From Skermania sp. ID1734 (lineage in GTDB: Bacteria > Actinomycetota > Actinomycetes > Mycobacteriales > Mycobacteriaceae), in contig NZ_VLIY01000015.1 in assembly GCF_007489285.1 (NCBI RefSeq), positions 62,001-126,000 on the forward strand: a stretch of 64,000 bases of DNA, written 5' to 3'. Below the pieces are notes generated by a model. The model was not told where the DNA came from. It made no database searches and was given only the letters and a program-made list of their open reading frames with translations. A program made the position numbers and the translations under genes. Positions 1 through 12,675 of this stretch are shown here, piece after piece (position 1 is the first letter of the stretch; every line of letters starts with the position of its first letter).

Positions 1-3007
<3,007 letters not shown>

Positions 3008-3658
3008 GTGTCTGCGCCTGTTGTTGCCCTCACCGGTGGCTTTATGCCCACCACTCATGAGAGCGTCCCAGCGCCCGCGGTCTCCCGGGCTTTCACCCCG
3101 GCGGCAGCCGAACTCCCGCCCAATGTCGATGTCGGCAAGATCGTCGCGCAACTGCGCGCGGATCACGTCTCCGCGCCGGCAGCGACACACGACGAACTCG
3201 TCGCGCTGACGCGCGAGGCCCGCGATCACGGCATCAACCTGAGCATCGTCGTCATCGACCGCAATCCCCGGCGCGACGCCGACCTGCGTGACCTGGCCAC
3301 CACCGTCGGGAAGCAGGAGCACGGCACCGTCGTGGTGTTCAGTCCCGACTGGGTGGGCACCTACAGCGATTCCATCAGTCGGGTGCGTCTCGAGAAGGCC
3401 GAGGATCCGGCCAAGAATCACGGCGGAAACACCGAGCTCTCGGCGAACAACTTCGTGCACACCCTCATCGGGCCGACGTTGCCGTGGACAGCGCTCAGCT
3501 GTGCGGTGTTCGCGGCGGCGATCGCGGCGACCGGCGGTCTGTACTGGGTGAAGGTGCGCCGCGCAAAGCGTGCGAAGCCTCAGCCACCGGCGCAGCAGAC
3601 GAACACCGAACAGGCCGATGCCGTCGCGCCTCGGCAGTCCGATCCGGCGCTGCGATAA
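3008..3658 (+). CDS. Rv1476-like single-pass membrane protein (DUF6676 type)
   Basis: Conserved membrane protein of unknown function found directly upstream of ripA in Mycobacteriales. The first 150 or so residues form a soluble domain rich in VVVID/VVVFS strand patterns, reminiscent of a TPM-like fold. A single transmembrane segment follows (about residues 158-180) and then a basic and Pro/Gln-rich tail. The reading frame opens with GTG at 3008. An ATG at 3044, preceded by GGTGG, gives a 204-residue product and is an equally good start. Position and topology match Rv1476; a link to cell-wall hydrolysis is only suggested by the conserved neighbourhood. Confidence 0.8.
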   Translation: MSAPVVALTGGFMPTTHESVPAPAVSRAFTPAAAELPPNVDVGKIVAQLRADHVSAPAATHDELVALTREARDHGINLSIVVIDRNPRRDADLRDLATTVGKQEHGTVVVFSPDWVGTYSDSISRVRLEKAEDPAKNHGGNTELSANNFVHTLIGPTLPWTALSCAVFAAAIAATGGLYWVKVRRAKRAKPQPPAQQTNTEQADAVAPRQSDPALR

Positions 3659-4034
3659 CCGCCTGGACCCCCTCTTTTCGGCGTGCCGTCGAGCGACACG
3701 GGCACAGTTTGATAACGCTCCCCGTCTTCGGTGATGCGCTCACAGCTTTCGGAAACCCCGTCTGACCACGGCATACGTGCCTCGTAGCCGACGCGAATCC
3801 GCAGGTAGAAGCCATAAATTACGCCATTGTGATTTTGTGACAAGAGTTTCATCAGTGCGGAATGTGTCGTACGGTGCCTCTGACACTCTTGGGGAAGAAG
3901 TGTCGCCACGAACACGTTGTATATAAGCGTTGTCTTTGATCCGGCTGTTGCTGGCGTTGTCCAAGACAGCGGAAGTTGCCGGTGTGCGTCCTCTTTCCCC
4001 TTGGAGACGGTTGTGCCAAGCGAGGGAGAGTTCA
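3659..4034 (+). promoter_or_regulatory. Leader/promoter region of ripA
   Basis: These 376 bp contain no credible gene. They include an AT-richer patch near 3810-3845 with TGATTTTGTGAC at 3830-3841. The same 12-mer occurs upstream of the transglycosylase gene at 61177-61188. A second AT-rich patch (TGTATATAA, about 3918-3926) could be part of a promoter. I looked for the conserved GGGTGAA-type core of the c-di-AMP (ydaO) riboswitch and did not find it. Confidence 0.5.
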
Positions 4035-5630
4035 GTGAGGCCGGACAGATCCATGGCAGGCGGATCCTCGACCCGCCGGACGCCGCGCCGCGTCCGGGCC
4101 CGGGGCCTGCTCAGACCGCGTGCGCGTGCGTTTCGGGCCGCCGGGCGCGGCATGGTCAGCCTCTGCGCGGTGACGGTGGTCGCCCTTGCGGCGCCCGGTC
4201 AAGGCGCTGCCGTGCCGCCACCGCCGCCGAACCCGTCCGACAACGACATCGCGCAGGCGAGCGCTCAGGTGCAGCAGCAACTCGGGGCCGTCGGTGACTT
4301 GATCAACCAGGTCGCGAATGCCAATCAGCAACTTGCCCAACTCAATGCCGCTGTCGCGGCGAAGCGCGAGCAAGTCAACAAGGCGCTGGTCGACCTCCAG
4401 AATGCCCGCAGTGCCGCCGACGTCGCTGCGTCGGCGGTCGGCACCACCCAGCAAGCCCTAGCTGCGGCCGGCGCGGTCATTGAGCAGGCGCGGCAGAAGT
4501 TCGACAGTTACGCCTCGCAGCTCTATACCGAGGGCAATGGCGGAATAGCCTCGGTTGCTTCGTTTTTGGGTTCCGGAACTCCGCAGGACGTGCTCGACAG
4601 GGTGCAGTTGATGGACCTGATGACCAAGAAGCAGCAGTCCGTCATGGACGACTTACAGCGGTCACAGCTGGAAGAGGCGAACAAGAACTCGCAGGCCCGC
4701 GAGGCCAAGCAGCAGGCGGACGCCGCGGAGGCCGACGCCGAAGCGAAGAAGACCGCCGCCGAGCAGGCGATCGCGACCGTCCAACAGGCCGTCCAGGACG
4801 AGATGGCCAAGAAGCAGCAGATCGAGCAGCAGCGCGATGCTGCGCAGTCCCAACTCGATGCGGCCAAGAACAGCGTCAACGGCCTCGAGGGGCAACGAGA
4901 TGCCTACGTCGCTTGGGACAACCAGCAGAAGGCCGAACAGGCGGCCCAAGCGGCTGCGGCGGAGGCCGCCAAGAAGATTGCGCTCGAGGCGGCCGCGAAG
5001 GTCGCCGCCGATCAGGCCGCGCGAGACCGGGCTGCGGAACTCGCCAGCGGCGAACGCTCGCATACTTCACTCGATGACCAAGACTCCGACAGTACGGACA
5101 GCACGGACAGCACGGACTCCGATAACAGCGCCATCGAGGCCGCGGCGCCGAGTTCGAAGAAGAAGTCGTCGGGTAGCAAGTCGATGGTCCCGACCGTGAC
5201 CGGTAGCACAGCGGTGGAAACCGTGGTCAATCGCGGCCTCTCGCAACTGGGCGTGCCCTACTCCTGGGGCGGCGGGGACGAAAACGGGCCGACGCTGGGC
5301 ATCCATGACGGCGGCGTCGCGGACAGCTACGGCGACTACAAAAAGGTCGGGTTCGACTGTTCGGGACTGATGGTCTACGCATTCGCCGGCATCGGCATCT
5401 CCCTGCCGCACTACAGCGGCTACCAGTACACGGCGGGCGAGCAGGTGCCGTCGTCGCAAATGAAACGCGGCGACATGCTGTTCTGGGGAGCCAACGGCAG
5501 CGAACATGTGGCGCTCTACCTCGGCGACGGCAAGATGCTGGAGGCTCCAGAATCCGGTGACGTCGTCAAGATCTCGCCGGTCCGCTACGGCGGGATGATG
5601 CCGAATGTCGTCCGAATGGTCGACTCGTAG
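4035..5630 (+). CDS. ripA: RipA-like secreted peptidoglycan endopeptidase (NlpC/P60)
   Basis: Cleaves the peptide stems of peptidoglycan during septum splitting. The chosen start is GTG 4035, with AGGGAGAG four bases upstream, giving 531 residues. Domain order: an Arg-rich N terminus; a signal-peptide hydrophobic core ending near AAPGQGAA; a Pro patch; a long Ala/Gln/Lys-rich coiled coil; a Ser/Thr/Asp repeat linker (STDSTDSTDSD); and a C-terminal NlpC/P60 domain. Catalytic residues are Cys442 (FDCSG), His491 (SEHVALY) and Glu503 (MLEAPE), matching the RipA triad. RipA of M. tuberculosis is 472 residues and is followed by ripB; here only one hydrolase gene is present before moxR. Confidence 0.92.
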   Translation: MRPDRSMAGGSSTRRTPRRVRARGLLRPRARAFRAAGRGMVSLCAVTVVALAAPGQGAAVPPPPPNPSDNDIAQASAQVQQQLGAVGDLINQVANANQQLAQLNAAVAAKREQVNKALVDLQNARSAADVAASAVGTTQQALAAAGAVIEQARQKFDSYASQLYTEGNGGIASVASFLGSGTPQDVLDRVQLMDLMTKKQQSVMDDLQRSQLEEANKNSQAREAKQQADAAEADAEAKKTAAEQAIATVQQAVQDEMAKKQQIEQQRDAAQSQLDAAKNSVNGLEGQRDAYVAWDNQQKAEQAAQAAAAEAAKKIALEAAAKVAADQAARDRAAELASGERSHTSLDDQDSDSTDSTDSTDSDNSAIEAAAPSSKKKSSGSKSMVPTVTGSTAVETVVNRGLSQLGVPYSWGGGDENGPTLGIHDGGVADSYGDYKKVGFDCSGLMVYAFAGIGISLPHYSGYQYTAGEQVPSSQMKRGDMLFWGANGSEHVALYLGDGKMLEAPESGDVVKISPVRYGGMMPNVVRMVDS

Positions 5631-5646
5631 GCCGACATCGCTACCT

Positions 5647-5702
5647 GATCATGGGCAAATCCGGGTGAAGGCCGAGAGCCTTTGCCCGATTTGCTCATGA
5701 TC
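5647..5702. terminator. Long imperfect hairpin after ripA
   Basis: An inverted repeat with arms of about 25 nt (5647-5671 and 5679-5702). It begins GATCATGgGCAAATC and closes with GATTTGCtCATGATC, with a 7-nt loop. It lies 16 bp past the ripA stop and has no U-tract, which is common for actinobacterial intrinsic terminators. It may separate ripA from moxR transcription. Confidence 0.6.
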
Positions 5703-5838
5703 GCGGCGCGCGTGGGGGTTGATTGCGGCGGAGTTGGACAACACCTGGAATAGTTGGGTGGATGCAGCGAGTCGGCCCCTTCGCTCTCCGCAGCGCGGCG
5801 ACTTCTGGGACTTCGATGGTGAAAGCGGTGGATTCTTG

Positions 5839-7008
5839 GTGACGGCAACCGACCAGGCGACGCAGCAAGCACGGGAGGCGGGTGTCGCAAGCGACAACCT
5901 GGCGCACGACGTGCAGACCCTGGAAAAGGCGATCTACGAAGTCAAGCGGGTGATCGTCGGCCAGGACCGGCTCGTCGAGCGGCTTTTGGTCGGCGTACTC
6001 GCGCGCGGCCACGTGCTCCTCGAAGGTGTGCCGGGCATCGCCAAGACACTCGCTGTCGAGACGTTCGCCAAGGTCGTCGGCGGATCCTTCTCGCGGGTTC
6101 AGTTCACTCCCGACCTGGTGCCGACCGACCTCATCGGTACCCGGATCTACCGCCAGGGACGCGAAGAGTTCGACACCGAACTGGGCCCGGTAGTGGCCAA
6201 CTTTGTCCTTGCCGACGAGATCAACCGTGCCCCGGCCAAGGTGCAGTCCGCGTTGCTCGAAGTCATGGCGGAGCGCCATGTCTCCATCGGCGGCAAGACC
6301 TACCGGATGCCGGACCCGTTTTTGGTCATGGCCACGCAGAACCCCATCGAAAGCGAGGGCGTCTACCCGCTCCCGGAGGCGCAACGCGACCGGTTCCTTT
6401 TCAAGGTCGTGGTCGACTATCCGTCCGTCGAGGAGGAACGCGAGATCGTCTACCGCATGGGCGTCGCACCGCCGGTGGCCAAGCAGATCTTGGACCCCGC
6501 TGAGCTGGTCCGCCTGCAGAAGGTAGCCAGTGGCGTTTTCGTCCACCACGCGCTCGTCGACTACGTGGTCCGGGTCATCGCGGCGACGCGCAATCCCGCT
6601 CAGGTCGGTCTGGACGACGTTGCGGGCTGGATCGCCTACGGCGCTTCGCCACGAGCGAGCCTCGGCATCATTTCCGCCGCACGCGGCCTGGCGCTGCTGC
6701 GTGGCCGCGACTATGTCGTGCCGCAGGACGTTCTCGAGATCATGCCGGACGTACTTCGGCACCGCCTTGTGCTGTCGTATGACGCGCTGGCGGACGAGAT
6801 CTCGCCGGATGACGTCATCACCCGCGTCTTGCAGACCGTTGGCCTGCCCCAGGTCGCTGCGCAAGCCGTTGCGCAACAACAGGCTCCGCATCCAGGACAG
6901 CCGAGTGGTTCGTACCCGCAGAGCTCGCCCGGACCGGCGCCGCAACAACCGCAGGAGCCAGCGCCGGCGGGCGGTCCTGGACAGAACAGCAATAGCAAGC
7001 CACGGTGA
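5839..7008 (+). CDS. moxR: MoxR-family AAA+ ATPase (MoxR1)
   Basis: AAA+ ATPase thought to act as a chaperone or assembly factor for proteins of the adjacent DUF58/VWA type. The start GTG 5839 is preceded by GGTGGA; the product is 389 residues. Walker A is GVPGIAKT (63-70), Walker B is LADEIN (Asp126, Glu127), and the MATQNP and PLPEAQRDRF motifs of MoxR proteins are intact. The C terminus (about 340-389) is a Pro/Gln/Gly-rich tail of low complexity. The stop overlaps the start of the DUF58 gene by 4 bp, so the two are translationally coupled, as for Rv1479-Rv1480. Confidence 0.94.
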   Translation: MTATDQATQQAREAGVASDNLAHDVQTLEKAIYEVKRVIVGQDRLVERLLVGVLARGHVLLEGVPGIAKTLAVETFAKVVGGSFSRVQFTPDLVPTDLIGTRIYRQGREEFDTELGPVVANFVLADEINRAPAKVQSALLEVMAERHVSIGGKTYRMPDPFLVMATQNPIESEGVYPLPEAQRDRFLFKVVVDYPSVEEEREIVYRMGVAPPVAKQILDPAELVRLQKVASGVFVHHALVDYVVRVIAATRNPAQVGLDDVAGWIAYGASPRASLGIISAARGLALLRGRDYVVPQDVLEIMPDVLRHRLVLSYDALADEISPDDVITRVLQTVGLPQVAAQAVAQQQAPHPGQPSGSYPQSSPGPAPQQPQEPAPAGGPGQNSNSKPR

Positions 7009-8009
7009 CCGACGACGCCGCGCCTTGGTGGCGCCGCTCGCTCGGCGGCCCCACGCAACGGCCTTCGCATGCTCCGCCGTCGTTTCACTCCGGCGAGCTC
7101 AATGACCCGCGGCTGTCTGCCGCGTTGCGCACGCTTGAGCTCACCGTGCGGCGCAAGCTCGACGGGGTGCTGCACGGCGAGCATCTCGGTCTGATCCCCG
7201 GGCCGGGTTCGGAGCCTGGTGACGCGCGGCTGTACCAGCCGGGCGACGACGTTCGGCAAATGGACTGGTCGGTCACCGCGCGTACGACCCACCCGCACGT
7301 GCGGCAGATGGTGGCCGACCGCGAGTTGGAAACGTGGCTGGTCGCCGATCTGTCGGCGAGCCTCGACTTCGGAACGGCCGGCTGCGAGAAGCGCGACCTC
7401 GTCGTTGCTGCCGCGGCTGCCGTCACCCACCTGACTAGCGGCGGCGGCAACCGGATCGGCGCCATCGTGGCCACCGGACACCAAACCATCCGGATACCGG
7501 CACGCAGCGGCCGCACTCACGCGCAGTCCATGCTGCGCAAGATCGCTACGACGCCACACGCCCCGGACGGCGTGCGCGGCGACCTGAAAAGTGCGATCGA
7601 GGCCCTTCGCCGGCCGCAGCGCAAACGCGGTCTCGCCGTGGTCATCAGCGACTTTCTCGGCCCGATCGATTGGCGGCGATCCCTGCGGGCCATCTCGGCA
7701 CGCCACGACCTGCTCGCCGTGGAGGTGCTCGACCCACGCGACCTGGAACTGCCGGACGTCGGTGACGTGGTGCTGCACGACCCGGAAAGCGGACGAACCC
7801 GCGAATTCACGGTCAGCCCCCAGCTACGCGCCGATTTCGCCGAAGCGGCCGCCCGCCACCGTGAGCAGGTCGAGCAGTCGCTGCGCAGTTGCGGAGCGCC
7901 CGTGCTGACGCTGCGGACCGACCGGGACTGGATCACCGACGTCGTTCGGTTCGTGTCCACCAGGCGGCACAACTTCGGCGCGCCGGCGAACAGGGTGCCC
8001 CGGCAGTGA
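7005..8009 (+). CDS. DUF58 domain protein (Rv1480-like)
   Basis: Conserved partner of MoxR ATPases. The 334-residue protein carries the DUF58 core ([23 protein letters not shown], about 66-88; first part [15 protein letters not shown]) and a VWA-like fold in the second half with [10 protein letters not shown] near residue 110. There is no transmembrane segment, so it is probably cytosolic or peripheral. GTG 7005 overlaps the moxR stop. The moxR-DUF58-VWA order is the standard module in actinobacteria. Its biochemical role is not established. Confidence 0.9.
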   Translation: MTDDAAPWWRRSLGGPTQRPSHAPPSFHSGELNDPRLSAALRTLELTVRRKLDGVLHGEHLGLIPGPGSEPGDARLYQPGDDVRQMDWSVTARTTHPHVRQMVADRELETWLVADLSASLDFGTAGCEKRDLVVAAAAAVTHLTSGGGNRIGAIVATGHQTIRIPARSGRTHAQSMLRKIATTPHAPDGVRGDLKSAIEALRRPQRKRGLAVVISDFLGPIDWRRSLRAISARHDLLAVEVLDPRDLELPDVGDVVLHDPESGRTREFTVSPQLRADFAEAAARHREQVEQSLRSCGAPVLTLRTDRDWITDVVRFVSTRRHNFGAPANRVPRQ

Positions 8010-8115
8010 CTTTAACGCCAGTCACTGCCCGGCGCTCCGCTCCTCACTGCGTTCCTCGCTGCGCTGCGGTACTCGTTGCGATGCTCACGCCGCGCAGCGC
8101 CTCGGCGGTCGGCGC
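8010..8115. repeat. Low-complexity Ser/Arg-codon-like intergenic repeat
   Basis: The gap between the DUF58 and VWA genes is made of short imperfect repeats of the type CTGCG-TTCCTCG-CTGCG. It has no open frame worth reporting. Mosaics like this often sit between operon genes in actinobacterial genomes. They interrupt the otherwise tight spacing of this operon. Confidence 0.4.
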
Positions 8116-9111
8116 ATGACACTTTCGCAGTTCGCTGCGCCCGTCTGGCTGGCGTTTCTGCTTGTCGTCGCTCTGCTCATCGTCGGTTATGCGGTGGTGC
8201 AGCGTCGCCGACACAAGCAACTGCTGCGCTTCACCAACATGGATTTGCTGGAGAAGGTGGCGCCGGCGCGGCCGAGTCGGCTGCGCCACCTGCCGATGGC
8301 GCTGCTGCTGATCGGATTGCTGATGTTCACCGTCGCCCTGGCCGGCCCAACCAAGGCCAAGAAGATTCCCCGCAATCGCGCGACGGTGATGCTGGTCATG
8401 GACGTGTCGTTGTCGATGGAGGCCACCGACGTCAAACCCAGTCGGCTCGTCGTCGCCCAACAAGCAGGCAAGTCGTTCGCGGAGGGATTGACGTCTGGTA
8501 TCAACCTCGGCCTCGTGGCGTTTGCCGGCACGGCATCGGTTTTGGTGTCGCCGACAACGAGTCGCGACGCGACCAAGGCCGCCGTCGACCACTTGCAGTT
8601 GAGTGAACGCACCGCAACGGGCGAAGGCATTTTCACCGCGCTGCAATCGATTCAGACGCTGGGTGACGTGCTCGGCGGCGCTACCGAGCCGCCACCTGCG
8701 CGGATCGTGCTGATGTCGGACGGCAAGCAGACGGTGCCGCAGAGCCCCGACGATCCGCGCGGTGGTTACACCGCTGCCCGGGTAGCCAAACAGCGTGGCG
8801 TGCCGATTTCGACCATTTCGTTCGGGACGAGTTACGGGACGGTGCAGATCCCGAACCAGTCCGGCGGCTCGGAGCGAGTACCCGTGCCGGTCGACGATCC
8901 GTCGCTGAAGGAGATCGCGCAGTTGTCCGGCGGCGAGTTCTTCACCGCATCGAGTCTCGAGGAACTCAACAAGGTCTACGACACACTCGAGGAGCAGATC
9001 GGCTACGAGATGACCCGCGGTGACGCCAGCCGACCATGGCTGATCCTGGGTGTCCTGGCCACCACCGCCGGCATCGGGTCGGCACTGGTCTTGCGGCAGC
9101 GTTTGCCCTGA
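8116..9111 (+). CDS. VWA-domain membrane protein (Rv1481-like, BatA type)
   Basis: Membrane-anchored von Willebrand A protein of 331 residues. Transmembrane segments lie at about 8-28 and 59-77, with a third at the C terminus (about 306-325). The VWA domain between them has a complete MIDAS start, DVSLS (Asp96, Ser98, Ser100), and the downstream SDG motif. It is the third member of the moxR-DUF58-VWA module. MoxR is presumed to act on this protein or its complex at the membrane. M. tuberculosis Rv1481 has similar length and topology. Confidence 0.92.
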   Translation: MTLSQFAAPVWLAFLLVVALLIVGYAVVQRRRHKQLLRFTNMDLLEKVAPARPSRLRHLPMALLLIGLLMFTVALAGPTKAKKIPRNRATVMLVMDVSLSMEATDVKPSRLVVAQQAGKSFAEGLTSGINLGLVAFAGTASVLVSPTTSRDATKAAVDHLQLSERTATGEGIFTALQSIQTLGDVLGGATEPPPARIVLMSDGKQTVPQSPDDPRGGYTAARVAKQRGVPISTISFGTSYGTVQIPNQSGGSERVPVPVDDPSLKEIAQLSGGEFFTASSLEELNKVYDTLEEQIGYEMTRGDASRPWLILGVLATTAGIGSALVLRQRLP

Positions 9112-9144
9112 GGCGATTACGTAGCAACGAACATGAACAGATAG

Positions 9145-9873
<729 letters not shown>

Positions 9874-9933
9874 CCGGCGGTCCCACACAAGCGGTCACTG
9901 ACAACTCGCACTCTCGGCAGGAGATTCACAGCA

Positions 9934-10770
9934 ATGGGCGGACTGCTCGACGGCAAGACCATTCTCATCACCGGCATCATCACGGACTCCTCGATCGCAT
10001 TCCATGCGGCCGCGATGGCCCAGGACCAGGGGGCCAAGGTGATCATTACCGGCATCCCGGAGCGGCTCCGCCTCATCGACCGCATCGCCAAGCGACTTCC
10101 CAAAGAGGTGCCCCCGGCCATCGGCCTCGACGTAACCAGCGAGGATGATCTCAACGCACTTGCGGACAAGATCCGGGAACTCGCGCCCGAGGGGATCGAC
10201 GGGGTCTTGCACTCGATCGCACAAGCTCCGAAGACGCTGATGGGCCCCGACGCCGTGCCGTTCCTCGACGGCCCGGGGGAGGACGCTGCGCGTGCGTTCC
10301 AGATTTCGGCATGGAGCTACGCGTCGCTGGCCCGAGCTGTACTGCCCGTCATGAACGAGCGCGGCTCGATCGTCGGCATGGACTTCGACCCGCGCACCGC
10401 CATGCCGTACTACAACTGGATGGGCGTGGCCAAGGCCGCCCTCGAGTCCGTGAACCGCTACGTGGCGCGGGAAGTGGGCGAGGCCAAGAAGATTCGCTCG
10501 AACCTGGTTGCGGCGGGCCCGATCAAGACGCTGGCCGCGAAGGCCATCGCCGGCACCGCGACTGATGACGCCAAGCAGCTCAATCAGCTCAACGACTACT
10601 GGAACGGCGCCGCGCCGATCGGATGGAACGTCGACGACCCGACGGTCGTCGCCAAATCCATCGTCGCCCTGCTTTCCGACTGGCTGCCCGGTACCACTGG
10701 CTCGATCGTCTACGTCGACGGCGGCGCCAGCCACAACACCTGGCTACCGGAGAACTTCGCGACAGCTTGA
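9934..10770 (+). CDS. inhA: NADH-dependent enoyl-ACP reductase InhA
   Basis: Last step of FAS-II elongation and the isoniazid/ethionamide target in mycobacteria. The 278 residues keep ITDSSIAFH (Ser20 region), Ser94, DFDP (the F149 region) and the catalytic pair Tyr160/Lys167, equivalent to Y158/K165 of M. tuberculosis. ATG 9934 is preceded by GGCAGGAG. The loop after Ser94 reads HSIAQAPK, where M. tuberculosis has HSIGFMPQ, so position 97 is Gln and not Phe. A two-residue insertion relative to the mycobacterial enzyme lies between positions 98 and 160. The C terminus is longer than that of M. tuberculosis InhA (269 residues). Confidence 0.95.
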   Translation: MGGLLDGKTILITGIITDSSIAFHAAAMAQDQGAKVIITGIPERLRLIDRIAKRLPKEVPPAIGLDVTSEDDLNALADKIRELAPEGIDGVLHSIAQAPKTLMGPDAVPFLDGPGEDAARAFQISAWSYASLARAVLPVMNERGSIVGMDFDPRTAMPYYNWMGVAKAALESVNRYVAREVGEAKKIRSNLVAAGPIKTLAAKAIAGTATDDAKQLNQLNDYWNGAAPIGWNVDDPTVVAKSIVALLSDWLPGTTGSIVYVDGGASHNTWLPENFATA

Positions 10771-10778
10771 CCGGCGAG

Positions 10779-11813
10779 GTGACTTACCAAGCGCTGCTGC
10801 TGCTCTCCTTCGGTGGTCCGGAAAGACCCGAGGACGTCATGCCGTTTCTGGAGAACGTCACTCGGGGCAGGGGAGTGCCGCGCGCCCGCCTCGAAGAGGT
10901 GGCCCAGCACTACCTGCACTTCGGCGGCCGATCGCCGATCAACGAGCTGAACCGCCGGCTGATCGCCGATATCGAAACCGAACTCGCCGCGGCCGGAATC
11001 GAATTGCCGGTGTACTTCGGCAACCGCAACTGGCACCCGCTGGTCGAAGACACCGTCTCGACCATGAGAGCCGACGGGATCGGTTCGGCACTGGCGTTTC
11101 CCACCTCGGCCTGGGGCGGGTATTCCGGCTGTCGGCAGTACGACGAAGACATTGCCCGCGCTCGCGCCAGCGTCGGGCCCGCAGCCCCGCAGCTCCGAAA
11201 GCTACGTCAGTACTACGATCATCCACTGTTCGTCGCTGCGGTCGCCGACGCGATAAGCCAGGCCCTCGCGGCGCTGCCCGCGGATCGACGCGAACGCGCG
11301 CGCGTGGTTTTCACCGCCCACTCGATTCCCGTCGCGGCGAACGAACAGGCCGGCCCGCCCGCCGACGGTGGCCGGCTCTACAGCCGTCAGGTGACCGAGG
11401 CCGCGCGGCTCGCCGCCACCGCAGCCGGCATTTCCGACTACGACGTGGTCTGGCAGTCTCGCTCCGGGCCGCCGCAGGTGCCCTGGCTCGAACCGGATAT
11501 CGGCGACCACCTGGAGGCGCTGGCCGCCAAGGGGATCGACGCAGTGGCGGTTTGTCCGGTCGGCTTTGTCTCCGACCACCTGGAAGTGGTGTGGGATCTG
11601 GACAACGAACTGGCTACTCGCGCAGCAGAACTCGGTGTCGCCTTCACGCGAGCCGCTACCCCGGGGACCGACCGGCGGTTCGCAGGCATGGTCGTCGAGT
11701 TGATTCGCGAACAGCTTGAAGGTATTCCATCGCGCCGACTCGGCAGCGAGCCGGCTTACGGCGCCACCGTCGACGGACTGCCGTGCGCGGCACAATGCTG
11801 CGGCGCTGATTAG
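10779..11813 (+). CDS. hemH: Ferrochelatase (coproporphyrin type, probable [2Fe-2S])
   Basis: Inserts ferrous iron into a porphyrin. In actinobacteria this family works on coproporphyrin III in the coproporphyrin-dependent heme pathway. Starting at GTG 10779 gives 344 residues, the length of M. tuberculosis HemZ; an in-frame TTG at 10767 that overlaps the inhA stop is the alternative. The [10 protein letters not shown] start, [10 protein letters not shown] and HYLHFGG motifs are typical. A Cys in SGCRQYDED plus three near the C terminus ([11 protein letters not shown]) fit the four ligands of the [2Fe-2S] cluster known in actinobacterial ferrochelatases. The stop abuts the stop of the convergent next gene. 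Confidence 0.93.
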   Translation: MTYQALLLLSFGGPERPEDVMPFLENVTRGRGVPRARLEEVAQHYLHFGGRSPINELNRRLIADIETELAAAGIELPVYFGNRNWHPLVEDTVSTMRADGIGSALAFPTSAWGGYSGCRQYDEDIARARASVGPAAPQLRKLRQYYDHPLFVAAVADAISQALAALPADRRERARVVFTAHSIPVAANEQAGPPADGGRLYSRQVTEAARLAATAAGISDYDVVWQSRSGPPQVPWLEPDIGDHLEALAAKGIDAVAVCPVGFVSDHLEVVWDLDNELATRAAELGVAFTRAATPGTDRRFAGMVVELIREQLEGIPSRRLGSEPAYGATVDGLPCAAQCCGAD

Positions 11814-12614
11814 TTAGCGATCCCCAGAATTCACGGCAGCCATCCGCGCAAGCCGGATGGCGTCCCACAGCGGGCGCAGCGTCTCATCCTGAATAGTGTT
11901 GGCTGACAAGCTTGTCGGGCTGGACACCGACGCCGTTTTCGCCACGGTGAGGATGGCGGCAAGCTGGTCGGCCGAATCCAGCACCCGCCGCGCGCGTGGC
12001 GAGAGCGACTCCGGCAGCCGGTGGTGGTGGAGTTCGGCGAGTTCATCTTCGATTGCCCCACGAACATCGAAGTCGCGGTTGGCGATTGCGGTGCGGTGCA
12101 CCGAGGCCACCACATCGGCCGCGTCGCGGACTGCCGCACGCAAGCGGTACTCGATGTCGCCGAGTGTCTCGTCGTCGACAGCCAAGGGGATCGGGGTGTC
12201 GAAGCACGACCACTCGAGCACGTCGGCGCCGCTGGGTGTCGGCACGATCCCGGTGCCGGCCGCTCCACCGGTGCCGAGCAGCACCCCTTCGCCGGCCGCC
12301 AATGCCGCGGAAGCGAAACCGGTTCCGGGAGGCAGGCCGCGCACATCGCCGGGCGCCGGCAGGATCAGTCGCAAGCCGCCTGCTGTGCCACCCGCACCAG
12401 CGCGAATGGTCTTGATCAGCACGGTGATTCCGTCGATTTCAGGGTCCGGCCACTCGATGCCGACCCGGCCGGCAACCACCGGATCGGACGCTCGAACCAC
12501 GTGCAGTGGCGCCCACTCGTGCAACGCGTCTACCAGATCGTCCGGCGATGCTTCCCCAGCGAGCCACGACTTGGCCCACGAGGCCAGCGACATGCTCGGG
12601 TAACCCATAACCAT
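11814..12614 (-). CDS. Conserved hypothetical protein (Rv1486c-like)
   Basis: Conserved protein of unknown function at the position of Rv1486c, convergent with hemH. About 266 residues from ATG 12614; a later ATG at 12593 (MSLASWAKSWLAG) is also possible and neither has a clear ribosome site. It is soluble, with no signal peptide or membrane segment. Visible features are a Gly/Ala-rich middle (about 125-145), a charged helical stretch with Glu-Leu-His-His-His, and a C-terminal helix bundle. It starts about 60 bp from the divergent DUF3097 gene. Confidence 0.8.
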   Translation of the reverse strand: MVMGYPSMSLASWAKSWLAGEASPDDLVDALHEWAPLHVVRASDPVVAGRVGIEWPDPEIDGITVLIKTIRAGAGGTAGGLRLILPAPGDVRGLPPGTGFASAALAAGEGVLLGTGGAAGTGIVPTPSGADVLEWSCFDTPIPLAVDDETLGDIEYRLRAAVRDAADVVASVHRTAIANRDFDVRGAIEDELAELHHHRLPESLSPRARRVLDSADQLAAILTVAKTASVSSPTSLSANTIQDETLRPLWDAIRLARMAAVNSGDR

Positions 12615-12675
12615 CGAGCATAGGTCGGCGTGGCGGCGGGCGCGTGGGTGAGGTGCGTCGCTAGCGTGGTCGGCC

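Noticed and set aside
3659-4034. c-di-AMP (ydaO) riboswitch upstream of ripA
   Set aside because: The conserved GGGTGAA-type and CCGTCAGCTAACC-type blocks were not found.
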